Assembly: GCA_020723855.1 (NCBI GenBank)
Contig: DYIB01000006.1
Location: 1-38,558 of the forward strand
Reading direction: 5' to 3'
DNA length: 38,558 bases
DNA from: Uliginosibacterium gangwonense
GTDB taxonomy: Bacteria > Pseudomonadota > Gammaproteobacteria > Burkholderiales > Rhodocyclaceae
The position numbers were made by a program, and so were the translations under genes. The first letter of the stretch is position 1. Each line of letters starts with the position of its first letter. Of the stretch, positions 38,194-38,558 are shown in pieces. Under the pieces are notes generated by a model. The model was not told the origin of the DNA. It saw only the letters and a program-made list of their open reading frames with translations, and searched no databases.

Positions 38194-38558
38194 GTAAGAA
38201 GGGCAGATTCTTCTTGTTGCGAAGAACTTATGTTGCAGGGCCGAATATTATCAAATTGCCGTTTTACGCACCATCGACAAGCCTGGAACTGGAAAGTTCG
38301 CCGGTTCGACTTCTCCGACGGAGTTCTGGCTGGCCGAATGGAATTCATGATAAGTGCCATTATCAAGAACGCCATTTTTCGCCGACAAGTTGGGCAATGG
38401 AGAATCGCCGTGCTGGAACGCCAAGCAAATCATGACCTTGGGCGAGCTTCCGGGCGCGCCCGGCTGTCGTTGCCGTTATGATCGGGCACGGCACCTGGTT
38501 GCTCGGGGTGAGGGTACCGGTCTCCAGCAAGTGCACAGACGATGCACTAACGGTACGC

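Noticed and set aside
38341-38558. Possible transposon end or resolvase site at the right edge
   Set aside because: Dyads are present but no terminal inverted repeat, transposase frame or target duplication is visible within the window.

Overview
GC-rich, probably betaproteobacterial, metal-resistance island. Almost every credible gene is on the minus strand, so transcription runs right to left. Blocks: (1) 1-4.6 kb: a czcICBA-type RND efflux operon, with czcA cut by the window edge. Just upstream are a Met-rich periplasmic protein and a small SHOCT-domain protein. (2) 5.4-7.15 kb: a graveyard with a truncated AMP-ligase/CapK-like fragment, a cytochrome b561-like fragment and a clearly decayed third czcI. 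(3) 7.2-19.9 kb: a second czcICBA operon continuing into a zinc-ribbon protein, an LTA-synthase-like sulfatase, a PAP2 phosphatase, an ankyrin protein and a P1B-4-like ATPase (SPC/HEGST motifs). (4) 20.1-28 kb: a divergent MerR-regulated lead-resistance-type (pbr) locus. It carries pbrR-ynfA on + and pbrA-pbrB(PAP2)-pbrC(LspA)-methyltransferase-DsbD N-domain-second P1B ATPase (APC motif)-DUF302 on -. (5) 28-38.2 kb: a 15-gene, strongly overlapping copper/thiol-redox/cytochrome c operon (PCuAC, SCO, TlpA/CcmG-like proteins, DsbA, CcdA, multicopper oxidase, CopG/DUF411, three c-type cytochromes, BNR-repeat protein, Met-rich protein). The most notable observations are that compact operon, its intercistronic region with three adjacent inverted repeats, near-identical promoters with a possible leaderless start at both czcI copies, the extended pbr operon, and three separate +1 frameshift lesions. 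No tRNA, rRNA, CRISPR array or intact mobile element was recognised. All family assignments come from reading motifs by eye; no searches were run.
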